From the NCBI RefSeq assembly GCF_014904735.1, contig NZ_JACZCR010000026.1:124001-188000 (forward strand): DNA of 64,000 nucleotides, read 5' to 3'. The notes below the pieces were generated by a model. That model ran no database searches and had not been told where the DNA came from. It worked only from the letters and a program-made list of their open reading frames with translations. This DNA comes from Microbulbifer hainanensis (GTDB lineage Bacteria; Pseudomonadota; Gammaproteobacteria; Pseudomonadales; Cellvibrionaceae). A program made the position numbers and the translations under genes. Every line of letters begins with the position of its first letter. Position 1 is the first letter of the stretch. This document shows positions 44,462-54,218 of the stretch, piece by piece.

Positions 44462-45175
44462 TCAGAGCGACCGCTGGTCGATCCGCTGGCGGAATTCGGC
44501 TTCCGTCTCTTTGCGCTCGGAATAGCGATCGACGAAGTAATCCCGGTTGTTGCGTAGCAACAGGGTAAATTTCATCAACTCCTCCATGACATCCACGATC
44601 CGGTCGTAGAGAGAGGAGGGCTTCATACGGTCGTCATCGCCAAACTCCAGCCAGGCCTTGGGCACGGAAGACTGGTTGGGGATGGTGACCATACGCATCC
44701 AGCGCCCGAGAATCCGCATCTGATTGACCGCATTGAACGACTGGGAGCCGCCAGAGACTTGCATAACGGCAAGTGTTTTGCCCTGGGTCGGGCGCACACC
44801 GCCCAGTGCCAGCGGAATCCAGTCGATCTGTGCCTTCATGACAGCGGTCATGGCGCCGTGACGCTCCGGTGAGCACCAGACCATGCCGTCGCTCCACTGG
44901 GCCAGTTCCCGCAGTTCCTCAACCTTGGGATGTGTCTGATCGGCATCATCCGGCAGCGGCAGCCCCGCGGGGTTGTACATTTTTGTTTCCGCACCGAAAG
45001 TGTCCAGCAGCCGGCGCGCTTCCTCTGCGGCGAGGCGACTGAATGAGCGTTCTCGCAGCGATCCGTACAGCAATAGAATTTTCGGTTTTTCCGCGGAAAT
45101 TTCCGCAGCCAGTTTTTCCCTGTCCGGCAATTGCAGGCAGGCGGGTTCAATATTGGGCAGATCCTGCGTATTCAT
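44462..45175 (-). CDS. arsH: ArsH, NADPH-dependent FMN reductase / organoarsenical oxidase
   Basis: 237 aa. Flavodoxin-like FMN site ([25 protein letters not shown]), PEW-like loop [22 protein letters not shown], and the C-terminal ArsH extension ([16 protein letters not shown]). ArsH proteins oxidise trivalent organoarsenicals to less toxic pentavalent forms and use NADPH. Its ATG overlaps the acr3 stop by 4 nt; last gene of the ars operon. Confidence 0.93.
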   Translation of the reverse strand: MNTQDLPNIEPACLQLPDREKLAAEISAEKPKILLLYGSLRERSFSRLAAEEARRLLDTFGAETKMYNPAGLPLPDDADQTHPKVEELRELAQWSDGMVWCSPERHGAMTAVMKAQIDWIPLALGGVRPTQGKTLAVMQVSGGSQSFNAVNQMRILGRWMRMVTIPNQSSVPKAWLEFGDDDRMKPSSLYDRIVDVMEELMKFTLLLRNNRDYFVDRYSERKETEAEFRQRIDQRSL

Positions 45176-46200
45176 GCCGGGTTCTCCTCAAACCAGTGAC
45201 GGGTGCGGTTGGCGAAGGCGACGAGCGTCAGCATGACCGGCACTTCTACCAGTACGCCGACCACCGTGGCCAGCGCCGCGCCGGATTGCAGGCCAAACAG
45301 GGAGATGGCGACAGCCACTGCCAGTTCGAAGAAGTTGGATGTGCCGATCATGCAGGCCGGTGCGGCAATATTGTGCGGCAGGCGCATTGCCCTGGCGCTG
45401 GCGTAGGCAATGACAAAAATGCCGTAAGTCTGTATGAGCAGCGGGATGGCGATCAGCACAATGGCCAGCGGCTGGTCTAGGATGGTTTCCGCCTGAAAGC
45501 CGAACAGCAATACCACCGTCGCCAGTAGCCCGGCGATGGAGATGGGTTTCATTGCGAGGATAAAGCGGTTCAGGCGGCTGTGATCCCCTTTGGAGTCCAG
45601 GGCCCGTCGTGTCAGCAGTCCGGCTACCAGCGGAATTACGACATAGAGGGCGACGGACAACACTAGGGTATCCCAGGGCACGGCGACATCGCTGACTCCC
45701 AGCAGGAATGCGGCGATCGGTGCAAAGGCGAACACCATGATGAGGTCGTTGACCGAAACCTGCACCAGCGTGTAGTTGGCATCGCCGCGTGTGAGGTGGC
45801 TCCAGACAAACACCATTGCCGTACAGGGGGCGACGCCGAGCAGGATCATGCCCGCGATATATTCGGAAGCGGTCTGCGGATCCACCAGGTCGGCAAAAAT
45901 AACCCGGAAAAACAGCCAGCCCAGCGCGGCCATCGTGAATGGCTTTACCAGCCAGTTGATTACCAGCGTCAGGGCCAATCCCTTTGGCTTTTTGCCGATA
46001 TCACGGATGGAGCTGAAGTCCACCTGTACCATCATCGGGAAAATCATCACCCAGATAAAAATGGCCACCGGTAGGTTGACGTGGGAGATTTCCAGCGCCG
46101 CGACCGCGTGGAAAAAGCCGGGAACACTGCTGCCCAGCAACAGACCGGCGACAATGCACAGGCCTACCCAGACAGAGAGGAAGCGTTCAAACAGTCCCAT
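45172..46200 (-). CDS. acr3: Arsenite efflux permease Acr3
   Basis: 342 aa, ten TM helices. The bile-acid-symporter-type Acr3 fold shows the N-terminal [17 protein letters not shown], the conserved Cys in [21 protein letters not shown] and the C-terminal helix [20 protein letters not shown]. Exports arsenite using the proton gradient. Lies between arsC and arsH with overlaps of a few nucleotides. Confidence 0.95.
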   Translation of the reverse strand: MGLFERFLSVWVGLCIVAGLLLGSSVPGFFHAVAALEISHVNLPVAIFIWVMIFPMMVQVDFSSIRDIGKKPKGLALTLVINWLVKPFTMAALGWLFFRVIFADLVDPQTASEYIAGMILLGVAPCTAMVFVWSHLTRGDANYTLVQVSVNDLIMVFAFAPIAAFLLGVSDVAVPWDTLVLSVALYVVIPLVAGLLTRRALDSKGDHSRLNRFILAMKPISIAGLLATVVLLFGFQAETILDQPLAIVLIAIPLLIQTYGIFVIAYASARAMRLPHNIAAPACMIGTSNFFELAVAVAISLFGLQSGAALATVVGVLVEVPVMLTLVAFANRTRHWFEENPA

Positions 46201-46203
46201 GGT

Positions 46204-46677
46204 TTACTGATCCTCCGCGATGGCAATCAGTGCGCGCTCGAGATCGGCACCGCGCAAGGTATCCAGGTCGAGGGCGAGGAGTCGGTGAACACGCGATTCA
46301 ATCGTATCCATGACCGCGAAGAATGCATCACGGATTTCTTCGTCCGTGCCGCTCAGCTTGGACGGGTCGGGCAGCCCCCAATGCACTTTGACATTATCGC
46401 CGAACCAGAGCGGGCAGCTCTCATTGGCGGCGCTGTCGCAAACAGTGATCACGGCATCGGGATTGAAGTCCTGGAAATCGTCCCAGGACTGGCTGCTGAG
46501 TCCGTCGACCGGAACGCCGCGCGCCTGCAGGTATTGAATGGACAGGGGGTGCACCGCCCCGGACGGCTGGCTGCCGGCACTGCAGGCCTCAATTTTTCCG
46601 TCGGCCAGGTGATTGGTAATGGCCTCGCTCAAAATACTGCGGCAGCGATTGTGGGTGCAGATAAACAGCAGTTTCAT
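46204..46677 (-). CDS. arsC: Arsenate reductase, low-molecular-weight phosphatase family
   Basis: 157 aa. The phosphatase loop CTHNRCR (Cys7 to Arg13) and the second redox pair Cys80 and Cys88 (VCDSAANESC) match thioredoxin-coupled ArsC of the S. aureus type. The general acid Asp lies in GLPDPSKLSG. Converts arsenate to arsenite, which Acr3 next to it can export. The C-terminal ~25 residues are a little longer than in the family core. Confidence 0.94.
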   Translation of the reverse strand: MKLLFICTHNRCRSILSEAITNHLADGKIEACSAGSQPSGAVHPLSIQYLQARGVPVDGLSSQSWDDFQDFNPDAVITVCDSAANESCPLWFGDNVKVHWGLPDPSKLSGTDEEIRDAFFAVMDTIESRVHRLLALDLDTLRGADLERALIAIAEDQ

Positions 46678-46743
46678 TGTGGTTGTCTGTGCTCCATCAG
46701 CGGGTTCATATGTGGAAATTGAGATAGTTTGGCGTAAATTTTT

Positions 46744-47088
46744 TTAGCAGGAATCGGCACAGCGGGCTGGTCTATCGCCCATACGATCCAGCTTCAGCAG
46801 GTTGTCCCGAATAAACGCGGGCTCTGCTTCCAGCGTCTGCTGCAGAACCGATCGCGCCCACTCGGGCAGTGCCGGTTCTATCCGATAAAACACCCACTGG
46901 CCCTGGCGGCGATCCTGTAGCAGTCCACATTTACGCAGTTGCGCCAGGTGCCGGGATATCTTCGGCTGACTGTCTTGCAGCGCCTCCATCAGTTCGCAGA
47001 CGCAGAGTTCCCCCTCACGTGCGATCAGTAACAGGCAGCGCAGGCGGGTTTCGTCGGCCAGGCATTTGTAAAAGAGCACCGGATTCAT
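46744..47088 (-). CDS. arsR: ArsR-type arsenical-responsive repressor
   Basis: 114 aa from ATG 47088 (AGG seven nt upstream). Winged helix with LADETRLRCLLLIAREGELCVCEL: the As(III)-binding Cys29 and Cys31 lie in ELCVCEL, the E. coli ArsR type. Recognition helix DSQPKISRHLAQLRKCGLL. A C-terminal tail with CADSC adds two further Cys. Heads arsR-arsC-acr3-arsH on the minus strand, with a 66-nt gap before arsC. Confidence 0.94.
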   Translation of the reverse strand: MNPVLFYKCLADETRLRCLLLIAREGELCVCELMEALQDSQPKISRHLAQLRKCGLLQDRRQGQWVFYRIEPALPEWARSVLQQTLEAEPAFIRDNLLKLDRMGDRPARCADSC

Positions 47089-47145
47089 AAGCACCTGATG
47101 GTGGTTGGTGTAATGGCCGTCGCTGGAAGTACGATGGCAGGTGAA

Positions 47146-47171
47146 TCATATCTGATTTTTGATATATATGA
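47146..47171. promoter_or_regulatory. Probable ArsR operator
   Basis: Inverted repeat TCATAT-N14-ATATGA in an AT-rich stretch 58-83 nt upstream of arsR. The layout (TCATAT...TTTTTG...TATATG) resembles the E. coli ars operator by my recollection. Probable self-regulation. Confidence 0.45.
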
Positions 47172-47222
47172 AATTCCATATGTTATGGGTTGGAACAACG
47201 GATTCCGGATGCCAGCACCTTG

Positions 47223-47251
47223 TTGCTTAGCGTTGTGTAATGCGCTATATA
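47223..47251 (+). promoter_or_regulatory. modA: modABC promoter
   Basis: TTGCTT (47223-47228), 17 nt, TATATA (47246-47251). It overlaps the ModE-like inverted repeat at 47230-47255, so bound ModE would block RNA polymerase. About 80 nt before the modA ATG. Confidence 0.65.
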
Positions 47252-47255
47252 ACGC
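47230..47255. promoter_or_regulatory. modA: ModE-like operator on the modA promoter
   Basis: GCGTTGTGTA (47230-47239), N6, TATATAACGC (47246-47255): arms match at 8 of 10 positions and the N6 spacing is that of the known ModE site (CGTTATATA-N6-TATATAACG type). The window also encodes ModE, so molybdate-dependent repression of modABC is very likely. Confidence 0.7.
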
Positions 47256-47333
47256 GTGGCTGGCGAGCCGGCTCGCGGTCGAATCGTAACCGGGACGGTC
47301 GCCGCGACCCGGGTCATAAGATAGAGAGGGGAT

Positions 47334-48092
47334 ATGAAACGGTTGCTGCTGTCGCTGGTCCTGGCCGGTATCTGTCTGCAAGTCCGGGCCGAAGTGCTGA
47401 CTGTTGCGGTTGCCTCCAACTTCACTGCGCCAATGAAGGACATTGCCGCGGCCTTCGAACAGCGGACCGGCCACAGGCTGAGACTGGCTTTCGGTTCGTC
47501 CGGCAAATTCTATGCGCAGATCCGCCACGGAGCCCCGTTCCAGGTCTTTTTCTCTGCGGACACCGCCAAGCCCAAGGCGCTGGAAGTGGCGGGCCTGGCG
47601 GTCGCCGGTAGTCGTTTCACCTATGCGGTTGGGCGTCTTGCGCTGTGGTCGGCGGATAAGCATCTCGTGGACGGCAGTAGCGCGGTTTTGGCGCACGGCG
47701 ATTACCACAAGCTCGCCCTCGCCAATCCCCGCCTGGCGCCCTACGGCGCCGCGGCAGTGGAAGTGCTGCGCAACCTGGGGCTGGAACAGGCGACAAAGCC
47801 CCGCTGGGTGCAGGGGGAAAACATTGCGCAAACCTGTCAGTATGTCGCCAGCGGCAATGCCGAACTGGGTTTTGTGGCCCTGTCGCAGATCCAGCACGAG
47901 GGGCGCGTCGAGCGCGGCTCTGCGTGGATAGTGCCGGCGGCGTTATATCAGCCGATTCGCCAGGATGCGGTGTTGCTTGCCGGAGGAGAGAACAGTCCCG
48001 GCGCCCGCGCACTGCTCGACTTTATGCGCGGTGAACAGGCGCGCGCGATCATCGAATCCTACGGTTATCTGACCGGGCATGGGGCGCCGTGA
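47334..48092 (+). CDS. modA: Molybdate ABC transporter periplasmic binding protein
   Basis: 252 aa. Signal peptide [19 protein letters not shown], then [29 protein letters not shown] and [26 protein letters not shown], the ModA oxyanion site (Ser in SNF and SSG). Captures molybdate in the periplasm. GAGAGGGG six nt upstream of the ATG. modB starts inside its stop region. Confidence 0.95.
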   Translation: MKRLLLSLVLAGICLQVRAEVLTVAVASNFTAPMKDIAAAFEQRTGHRLRLAFGSSGKFYAQIRHGAPFQVFFSADTAKPKALEVAGLAVAGSRFTYAVGRLALWSADKHLVDGSSAVLAHGDYHKLALANPRLAPYGAAAVEVLRNLGLEQATKPRWVQGENIAQTCQYVASGNAELGFVALSQIQHEGRVERGSAWIVPAALYQPIRQDAVLLAGGENSPGARALLDFMRGEQARAIIESYGYLTGHGAP

Positions 48093-48787
48093 TGGGATTT
48101 ACCGCCGAGGACTGGATGGCGATATCCCTGACGGCGCGACTCGCGCTCACGGTGACCCTGTTGCTGCTGCTGATCGGGACGCCCATTGCCTGGTGGCTGG
48201 CGCGCAGCCGTTCGCGCTGGAAGGGACTGATCGGGGCGATAGTGGCGCTGCCACTGGTATTGCCGCCATCGGTACTGGGGTTTTATCTACTGCTCGCGAT
48301 GGGGCCGAATGGTCCCATCGGCCAGCTGACCGAGGCACTGGGGCTGGGCACCTTGCCGTTCACTTTCTGGGGCCTTGTCATCGCGTCCATTTTCTATTCC
48401 ATGCCGTTTGTCGTGCAGCCGATCCAGAACGCCATCGAGGCACTGGGCGAGAGGCCAATCGAAGTGGCGGCCACTCTGCGCGCGGGCCCCTGGGATCGCT
48501 TTTTCACCGTGGTGCTGCCGCTCGCCAGGCCCGGTTTTGTCACCGCGGCGATACTGGGGTTCGCCCACACGGTGGGCGAATTCGGCGTGATCCTGATGAT
48601 CGGCGGCAATATTCCCGGTGAGACGCGGGTGGTTTCCGTTCAGATCTACGATTACGTTGAAACCCTCGACTACGCGCGCGCCCACTGGCTCGCCGGTGCG
48701 ATGTTGCTGTTTTCCTTTGCGGTGCTCCTGAGCCTCTATCTGTTCCGGCAGCGGAGCTCCCGCGCGGCCATTGATTTCGGGGGGTAG
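48089..48787 (+). CDS. modB: Molybdate ABC transporter permease
   Basis: 232 aa from GTG 48089 or ATG 48092. Five to six TM helices and the EAA loop [35 protein letters not shown], characteristic of ModB. Overlaps modA by 4 nt; modC follows after 5 nt. Confidence 0.95.
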   Translation: MMGFTAEDWMAISLTARLALTVTLLLLLIGTPIAWWLARSRSRWKGLIGAIVALPLVLPPSVLGFYLLLAMGPNGPIGQLTEALGLGTLPFTFWGLVIASIFYSMPFVVQPIQNAIEALGERPIEVAATLRAGPWDRFFTVVLPLARPGFVTAAILGFAHTVGEFGVILMIGGNIPGETRVVSVQIYDYVETLDYARAHWLAGAMLLFSFAVLLSLYLFRQRSSRAAIDFGG

Positions 48788-48792
48788 CGGCA

Positions 48793-49884
48793 ATGCAGTC
48801 CGATGAGATGCAGGCGCGCTTTCAGCTGTCATTGCCGTCGCCGGCCGGCGAGGGCTTTTCACTGGATATCGATACGCAGTTACCCGGGCGCGGCATTACC
48901 GCGGTATTCGGACCGTCCGGCTGTGGCAAAACCACCTTCCTGCGCTGTCTCGCCGGCCTGCAGAAAACTTCGGGCGGACTGCTGCGCGTGCGCGATGAAA
49001 TCTGGCAGGATGGGGCGCATTTCCTGCCGACCCATGAACGGCCGCTGGGCTACGTCTTTCAGGAGGCGAGCCTGTTTCCGCACCTGAGCGCTGAGGGCAA
49101 TCTGGCCTACGCGCTCAAGCGCGCGGGCGCGGTGTCCCCGGGTCTCTACGACCGCGTGGTGGAATTGATGGGTATTGGGCCGCTGCTGTCCCGCTTGCCG
49201 CAGCGGTTATCCGGCGGTGAAAGGCAGCGTGTGGCCATAGCGCGGGCGCTGCTGATCGCACCGCGCCTGCTGCTGATGGACGAACCGCTGGCGTCCCTGG
49301 ACGCGGAGCGCAAGCGTGAAATTCTGCCGTATCTGGAGCGGCTCCGCAGCGAGTTCGATCTGCCCATTGTCTACGTCAGTCACGCCTTTGAGGAGGTCGC
49401 CAGGCTCGCCGATCACTTGATGGTCATGCGAGGGGGCAGGGTGGTTGCGCAGGGCGATCTCTCCGCGGTGCTGTCCCGGATTGATCTGCCCGTGGCGATG
49501 GGGGAAGACACCGGCGTGGTGCTCGAAGGGCGGATCATAGAACGGGACAGCCACTGGCATCTTGCCCGCGTCGCCTTTGCCGGCGGCGACTTGTGGCTGC
49601 GCGATGGGGGCGATCCCGTGGGCCGCGAAATCCGGGTGAGGGTGCTGGCTCGCGACCTGAGCCTGTCGCTGGCCTGTCACGAAGATACAAGTATCCTGAA
49701 CCGGCTGCCGGCGGAGGTTGCGGAAATTGCGGCAGACGCCGACAGCGCCATGGTGCTGGTGCGGCTGCGCGTCGGCCCCAGCGCACTGGTTGCGCGCCTG
49801 ACGCGCCGCTCCGCCGAACACCTGGGTCTTGCACCGGGCAGTGCTGTCTGGGCGCAGGTGAAATCCGCGGCTATCGTCAAATAG
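48793..49884 (+). CDS. modC: Molybdate ABC transporter ATPase
   Basis: 363 aa. Walker A GPSGCGKTT (40-48), signature LSGGERQRVAIARALL, Walker B LLLMDEPLASLD, and a C-terminal TOBE/Mop molybdate-binding domain (LLEDSILNRLPAEVAEIAAD-like region). Energises molybdate import with ModAB. The gene is convergent with modE, only 4 nt apart, with no terminator between them. Confidence 0.95.
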   Translation: MQSDEMQARFQLSLPSPAGEGFSLDIDTQLPGRGITAVFGPSGCGKTTFLRCLAGLQKTSGGLLRVRDEIWQDGAHFLPTHERPLGYVFQEASLFPHLSAEGNLAYALKRAGAVSPGLYDRVVELMGIGPLLSRLPQRLSGGERQRVAIARALLIAPRLLLMDEPLASLDAERKREILPYLERLRSEFDLPIVYVSHAFEEVARLADHLMVMRGGRVVAQGDLSAVLSRIDLPVAMGEDTGVVLEGRIIERDSHWHLARVAFAGGDLWLRDGGDPVGREIRVRVLARDLSLSLACHEDTSILNRLPAEVAEIAADADSAMVLVRLRVGPSALVARLTRRSAEHLGLAPGSAVWAQVKSAAIVK

Positions 49885-49888
49885 CGGT

Positions 49889-50695
49889 TCAGTCGGCCAT
49901 CAGGATAACGCTGGAAGCCTTGAACAGCGCGCAGGCATCGTCGCCTTCGCGCAATTCCAGCGCGTCCACGCTTTCATTGGTGATGATTGCGGCAATCGTT
50001 TTGCCCGCGCCGAGGTCCAGGGTGACATCGCTGTTGACGGCGCCCCGCGCGATGCGGGCGATCCGGCCAACCAATTTGTTGCGGGCGCTGGAGCGCAAGT
50101 CGATATCACTACTCAGCAGAACCCAGGACGCCTTGACCAGAGCCACGGCACTGGAGCCGACGGTAAAGCCGAGTCCCTGCAGGCTGTCGCTGGTGATGGT
50201 CGCCGTCAGCGCCTGGTTGTCGCCGATCTTTAGAGTCACTTCCGCATTGACGGATCCCGGCGTGATTGCGGTGATTTCTCCGCGGAACTGGTTGCGTGCA
50301 CTGGTTTTCACACCGCTACTCCCGATGAAGCCGGCAATGTCGCCCAGGGAATGCAGGCGGGCGCCGAGGCGCGCGACAAATTCCCGGTGTTCCTCCTGCA
50401 GGGCGGCAAAACCGCGCGCGACGTCGCGGCCCCAGTCGGTGACCGCTGTACCGCCACCGCGAATGCCACCGGCCGAGCGCGTCACCAGCGGTTGCGGCGA
50501 TAGGTTGTTCATTGCATCGACACGATCCCACGCGGTTTTGTAACTGATGCCCACCCGCTTTGCGGCCGCCGAGATGGAGCCGCACTCCTCGATTGCGCGC
50601 AACAGGTCGATCTGCGCCGAGGTAAACGCGTACTGGTCGCCGCTGAGGAAAAACAGGTTCCCCTGCAGCGCCGGTGGGCTCTTGGAGTCCGGCAA
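49889..50695 (-). CDS. modE: Molybdate-responsive regulator ModE
   Basis: 268 aa from TTG 50695. N-terminal LysR-like winged helix (IDLLRAIEECGSISAAAKRVGISYKTAWDRVDAMNNL) followed by two Mop/TOBE domains (ARNQFRGEITAITPGSVNAEVTLKIG; ARNKLVGRIARIARGAVNSDVTLDLG) that bind molybdate. Expected to repress modABC via the operator at 47230-47255 when molybdate is plentiful. It begins 3 nt after xthA, with AAGG inside the xthA end as ribosome site, so it is probably cotranscribed with xthA. Confidence 0.95.
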   Translation of the reverse strand: MPDSKSPPALQGNLFFLSGDQYAFTSAQIDLLRAIEECGSISAAAKRVGISYKTAWDRVDAMNNLSPQPLVTRSAGGIRGGGTAVTDWGRDVARGFAALQEEHREFVARLGARLHSLGDIAGFIGSSGVKTSARNQFRGEITAITPGSVNAEVTLKIGDNQALTATITSDSLQGLGFTVGSSAVALVKASWVLLSSDIDLRSSARNKLVGRIARIARGAVNSDVTLDLGAGKTIAAIITNESVDALELREGDDACALFKASSVILMAD

Positions 50696-50698
50696 TGG

Positions 50699-51514
50699 TT
50701 AGACCTTGAACTCCGCCCACACCGGTGCGTGATCCGACGGGCGCTCCATACCGCGGATATCGTAATCCACGCCGGTGGCGACACAGCTGTCGGCCAGTGA
50801 CTGGGTGGCGAGGATCAGGTCGATGCGCAGGCCGCGTTTGGGCTCGCGGTCGAAACCGCGGCTGCGATAGTCGAACCAGCTGAAGATGTCATCGGTTTCC
50901 GGATTCTGCGCGCGGAAGGTATCCACCAGTCCCCAGCCCTGGATTTTTTCCAGCCATTCGCGCTCTTCCGGCAGGAAGCTGCACTTGCCGTCGCGCAGCC
51001 AGCGCTTGCGGTTGGGCTCGCCGATGCCGATATCCAGATCCGTGGGGGAAATATTCATGTCGCCGATGACCAGTACCGGGGCTTCCGGTTTGCAGGTGGT
51101 CTGCAGGTAGTCGTCCAGGTCTGCGTAGTATTTGCGCTTGGCCGGGAATTTCACCGGGTGCTCGCGGTTTTCGCCCTGGGGAAAGTAGCCGTTGATGACG
51201 GTCAGTGGCTCCGCGCCGCCGGTATCGAACTTGCCCGCCACCATGCGGCGCTGTGCGTTTTTGTCTTCGTTGGGAAAGCCGTATTCGCGATCGATAAAGG
51301 GGTAGCGCGAGAGCAGCGCGACGCCGTAGTGGGTTTTCTGCCCGAAGTAAATCACTTCGTAGCCGAGGTCGCGCACCGCATCCACCGGAAAGTCCTCATC
51401 GGTACACTTGGTTTCCTGCAGGCCGATGATATCCGGAGACTGGGTCTCCACCAGGGTCTCCAGCTGGTGCAGGCGCGCGCGAATGCTGTTGACGTTAAAT
51501 GAAACGACTTTCAT
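50699..51514 (-). CDS. xthA: Exodeoxyribonuclease III
   Basis: 271 aa AP endonuclease/3' exonuclease of base-excision repair. Family blocks: [56 protein letters not shown] and the final [10 protein letters not shown]. Belongs to the E. coli XthA type. It precedes modE almost without gap. A terminator upstream at 51531-51555 separates it from prc, so it has its own promoter in a short space. Confidence 0.94.
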   Translation of the reverse strand: MKVVSFNVNSIRARLHQLETLVETQSPDIIGLQETKCTDEDFPVDAVRDLGYEVIYFGQKTHYGVALLSRYPFIDREYGFPNEDKNAQRRMVAGKFDTGGAEPLTVINGYFPQGENREHPVKFPAKRKYYADLDDYLQTTCKPEAPVLVIGDMNISPTDLDIGIGEPNRKRWLRDGKCSFLPEEREWLEKIQGWGLVDTFRAQNPETDDIFSWFDYRSRGFDREPKRGLRIDLILATQSLADSCVATGVDYDIRGMERPSDHAPVWAEFKV

Positions 51515-51530
51515 GTTCTCCCCCAGAAAA

Positions 51531-51555
51531 TAAAAAGGTCGGGCGAACCCAACCT
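51531..51555 (-). terminator. Rho-independent terminator between prc and xthA
   Basis: On the minus strand AGGTTGGG-TTCG-CCCGACCT, eight bp with one G-U pair and a UUCG-type loop, then TTTTTA. Ends the prc transcript just before the xthA start. Confidence 0.75.
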
Positions 51556-51611
51556 GAAACTACTTAAATTTTTTACCGTCCGCCGGCCATTATCGGGGCC
51601 GGCTGCCGCCT

Positions 51612-51637
51612 GCGCGGAGTAGCTGTGCACTCCGCGC
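51612..51637. other. Perfect 9-bp hairpin after prc
   Basis: GCGCGGAGT (51612-51620) / ACTCCGCGC (51629-51637), loop 8, directly behind the prc stop and 57 nt before the true terminator. Likely an mRNA 3'-end stabiliser. Confidence 0.4.
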
Positions 51638-51648
51638 GGGCGCGATCG

Positions 51649-53754
51649 TCAGAAGTTGGCGACCTGTGCGGGCTTCTTGGTTTCCTTATCCATGTCGCCG
51701 ATAAAATCGGCCATGATATTGCCCGCTTCGTTCAGGATCGGATCATTCTTCAGCGTGATTTCTACCGGACCTCCAACGGTCGGCGTATCCTCGGACTCGC
51801 TCTTTTCCAGCGCCTTGATGTCCGCGTAGGGCTCGAGTCCCTTCGCGTTGCGGCGGCGGTTTTCCATATTCAGCAGCTCGTCGTTGAGGGTTTCACGCTC
51901 CGTTTCGCGCGCTTTCTCGTTGAGCGAAATCACCTTCTGGTCCGCGCGCTCCTGCTCGAACTGATATTGCTCGCGCAGGTAGACGAAGTCCGGATCAACC
52001 GCGGTGCGCTTATTGTGCTTGGCGATCAGATCGGGCAGCAGCGTCTTGAAGTTGAAGTACTTCGCGTGCGGCACCGCGTGGATACGGTCCCAGGGCAGGG
52101 CGGTATCGTAGGCGCTCTCGCCAACACTCTCGGCGTCGATCAGCTGCGGCATCTGGATATCCGGGGTGACGCCGGCATGCTGGGTGCTGTCACCGGAGAC
52201 GCGGTAGAACTTCGACTGGGTGATTTTCAGCTGGCCTTCCTTCAGCGGTGCCATGGTCTGTACCGTGCCCTTGCCGAACGACTGGGAGCCGACGATCAGG
52301 CCGCGGTTGTAGTCCTGGATGGCACCGGCAAAGATCTCGGAAGCCGAAGCGGACAGGCGGTTGATCAACACCATCAACGGACCGCGATACATGGCGCGGG
52401 AGCGGGAACGGTTGTGCCGTGAGATCTGCTCGTTTGCATGGCGGATCTGCACGACCGGACCCTGGTCGATGAACAGGTCGGTGAGCATGGTGGCTTCCTG
52501 CAGGGAGCCACCGCCGTTGTTGCGCAGATCGAGGATCACGCCATCAACTTTTGCCTCTTCCAGCTCGTGGAGCAGTTTGGCCACGTCGCGGGTGGTGCTC
52601 TTGTAGTTCGGGTCGCGGCGGCGATAGGCCTCGAAATCGATATAGAAGGTAGGCAGGTTGATCACCCCCACCTTGTAGGTCTTGCCGCCGTCGGTAAATT
52701 CGAAGATGGCTTTCTTGGCCGCCTGATCTTCCAGCTTCACTTTGCTGCGCTTGATCAGGATGGTCTTGTGGCTGCCATCGCCGCTGGTCGGGATGGTTTC
52801 CAGGCGGACATAGGTGCCGGCAGCGCCGCGAATAAGCTCGACAACGTCGTCCAGGCGCCAACCGACCACGTCGATCATCTCGCCTTCCTTGTCCTGGCCC
52901 ACGGCCACGATTTTGTCATTGGGCTTGACCTTGCCACTGCGGTCGGCGGGGCCACCCGCGACCAGTCGCGCCACCTTGGTGTACTCGTCTTCCATCTGCA
53001 ACACGGCACCGATGCCTTCCAGAGACAGTGACATGCTCATGTTGAAGTTTTCTAGCGAGCGCGGCGACAGGTAATTGCTGTGCGGGTCGTAAAGCTTGGT
53101 CAGGGAGTTCATGTACAACTCGAAGACGTCGTCGCTGCTCTGCTGCTTGACCCGCTTCAGCTGGCCCTTGTAACGGCGCTCGAGCAGATCGCGGATCTCT
53201 TCGTCGGTTTTTCCGGTCAGGCGCAGGTTAAGTACGCTGGACTTGAGTCGCTTGCGCCAGAGTTCGTCGGCTTCGCTGATGGAGGTCGGCCACTGGCTCT
53301 CCTCGCGGTCCAGCTGCAGGCTCTCGTCCTTGTTGAAGTCGAACTTGGGCAGGCCTTTGTCGAACTGCGAAACAATGTTGTCCAACCGGTCGGTCACGCG
53401 CAGACGGTAGCGATTGTAAATATCGAATCCGTGCTGGACCTGACCGTTGCGCAACTCGTCATCGAGCTTGGTGCGCCACTGCTTGAACTCGCTGATGTCC
53501 GACGCGAGGAAATAGCTCCTCGTCGGATCCAGGGACTTGATGTATTCATCCCAGAGTTCGACCGATATCTCATCACTGAGCTTCAGCTTGTTGTAGTGCA
53601 GCATTTCCAGCTTGTTGACGATCTCCCGGGCGGTCGCGCCCTGGTCTTGCAGGGGAGCGAGCTTGTCCACCTCGGCCATGGAGGCCAGGGGCAGGGAGGA
53701 AAGGGCGAGGAACAAGAAGCCGGAAAAAAGTGCGGCAATCCGATTGGTAAGCAT
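51649..53754 (-). CDS. prc: Tail-specific periplasmic protease Prc
   Basis: 701 aa from ATG 53754 with signal peptide MLTNRIAALFSGFLFLALSSLPLASMA; an upstream extension of 50 codons has no family match. N-terminal helical domain, a PDZ domain (LEGIGAVLQMEDEYTKVARLVAGGPADRSGKV), the protease core with Ser470 in SASASE and Lys495 in SFGKG, 25 apart as in the E. coli Ser/Lys dyad, and a C-terminal DUF3340-like region. Degrades or trims lipoproteins and peptidoglycan hydrolases carrying unfolded C-termini. Confidence 0.95.
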   Translation of the reverse strand: MLTNRIAALFSGFLFLALSSLPLASMAEVDKLAPLQDQGATAREIVNKLEMLHYNKLKLSDEISVELWDEYIKSLDPTRSYFLASDISEFKQWRTKLDDELRNGQVQHGFDIYNRYRLRVTDRLDNIVSQFDKGLPKFDFNKDESLQLDREESQWPTSISEADELWRKRLKSSVLNLRLTGKTDEEIRDLLERRYKGQLKRVKQQSSDDVFELYMNSLTKLYDPHSNYLSPRSLENFNMSMSLSLEGIGAVLQMEDEYTKVARLVAGGPADRSGKVKPNDKIVAVGQDKEGEMIDVVGWRLDDVVELIRGAAGTYVRLETIPTSGDGSHKTILIKRSKVKLEDQAAKKAIFEFTDGGKTYKVGVINLPTFYIDFEAYRRRDPNYKSTTRDVAKLLHELEEAKVDGVILDLRNNGGGSLQEATMLTDLFIDQGPVVQIRHANEQISRHNRSRSRAMYRGPLMVLINRLSASASEIFAGAIQDYNRGLIVGSQSFGKGTVQTMAPLKEGQLKITQSKFYRVSGDSTQHAGVTPDIQMPQLIDAESVGESAYDTALPWDRIHAVPHAKYFNFKTLLPDLIAKHNKRTAVDPDFVYLREQYQFEQERADQKVISLNEKARETERETLNDELLNMENRRRNAKGLEPYADIKALEKSESEDTPTVGGPVEITLKNDPILNEAGNIMADFIGDMDKETKKPAQVANF

Positions 53755-54218
53755 AGGGAGTCTCTTTATACGTCCTACTTCATAGGCCGCAGGTGCCATG
53801 GACAGCACCAGCGAACTATAGCTTAGGACAAGTATAAAGGCTGAAAGCTCCAAAAGGCATGAATTGCCTCTAATACGAGGCAGATGGTTTGTGACAGACC
53901 GCACTGATGCGACGCTGTTTTCGCTTTTGACGCCTAGATGAGATTATGTACCAATTGCATCGTTTTCTCGGGAATTCCGATCGCGCAGCGTGTGCGAAAA
54001 GGGTGAGGAAATAATGTAACTTTCTCGAGATTCTCTTAAGAAATAGTTATAAGTAGTTGATTTTATATTACTTTTTTCTTTTATAGGCCGATTAAATCTT
54101 CGCGAGGCGGCATCGGTCGGTGAAGTTTAACGTGGCAGCAACGGGCAAAATCTCAACTTTTCGCCACGGAGACTGTCAGAGCAAATAGGGTTCATCTGCC
54201 CGATTGAGGAATACGGAC
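53755..54218. promoter_or_regulatory. Divergent AT-rich region between prc and msrP
   Basis: 464 nt without a convincing gene. The middle (about 53990-54090) is AT-rich, with a possible plus-strand promoter TTGATT (54057-54062) and TTTATA (54080-54085), 17 nt apart, followed by a GC-richer leader to msrP. GAGGA nine nt before ATG 54219. No operator recognised. Confidence 0.4.
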
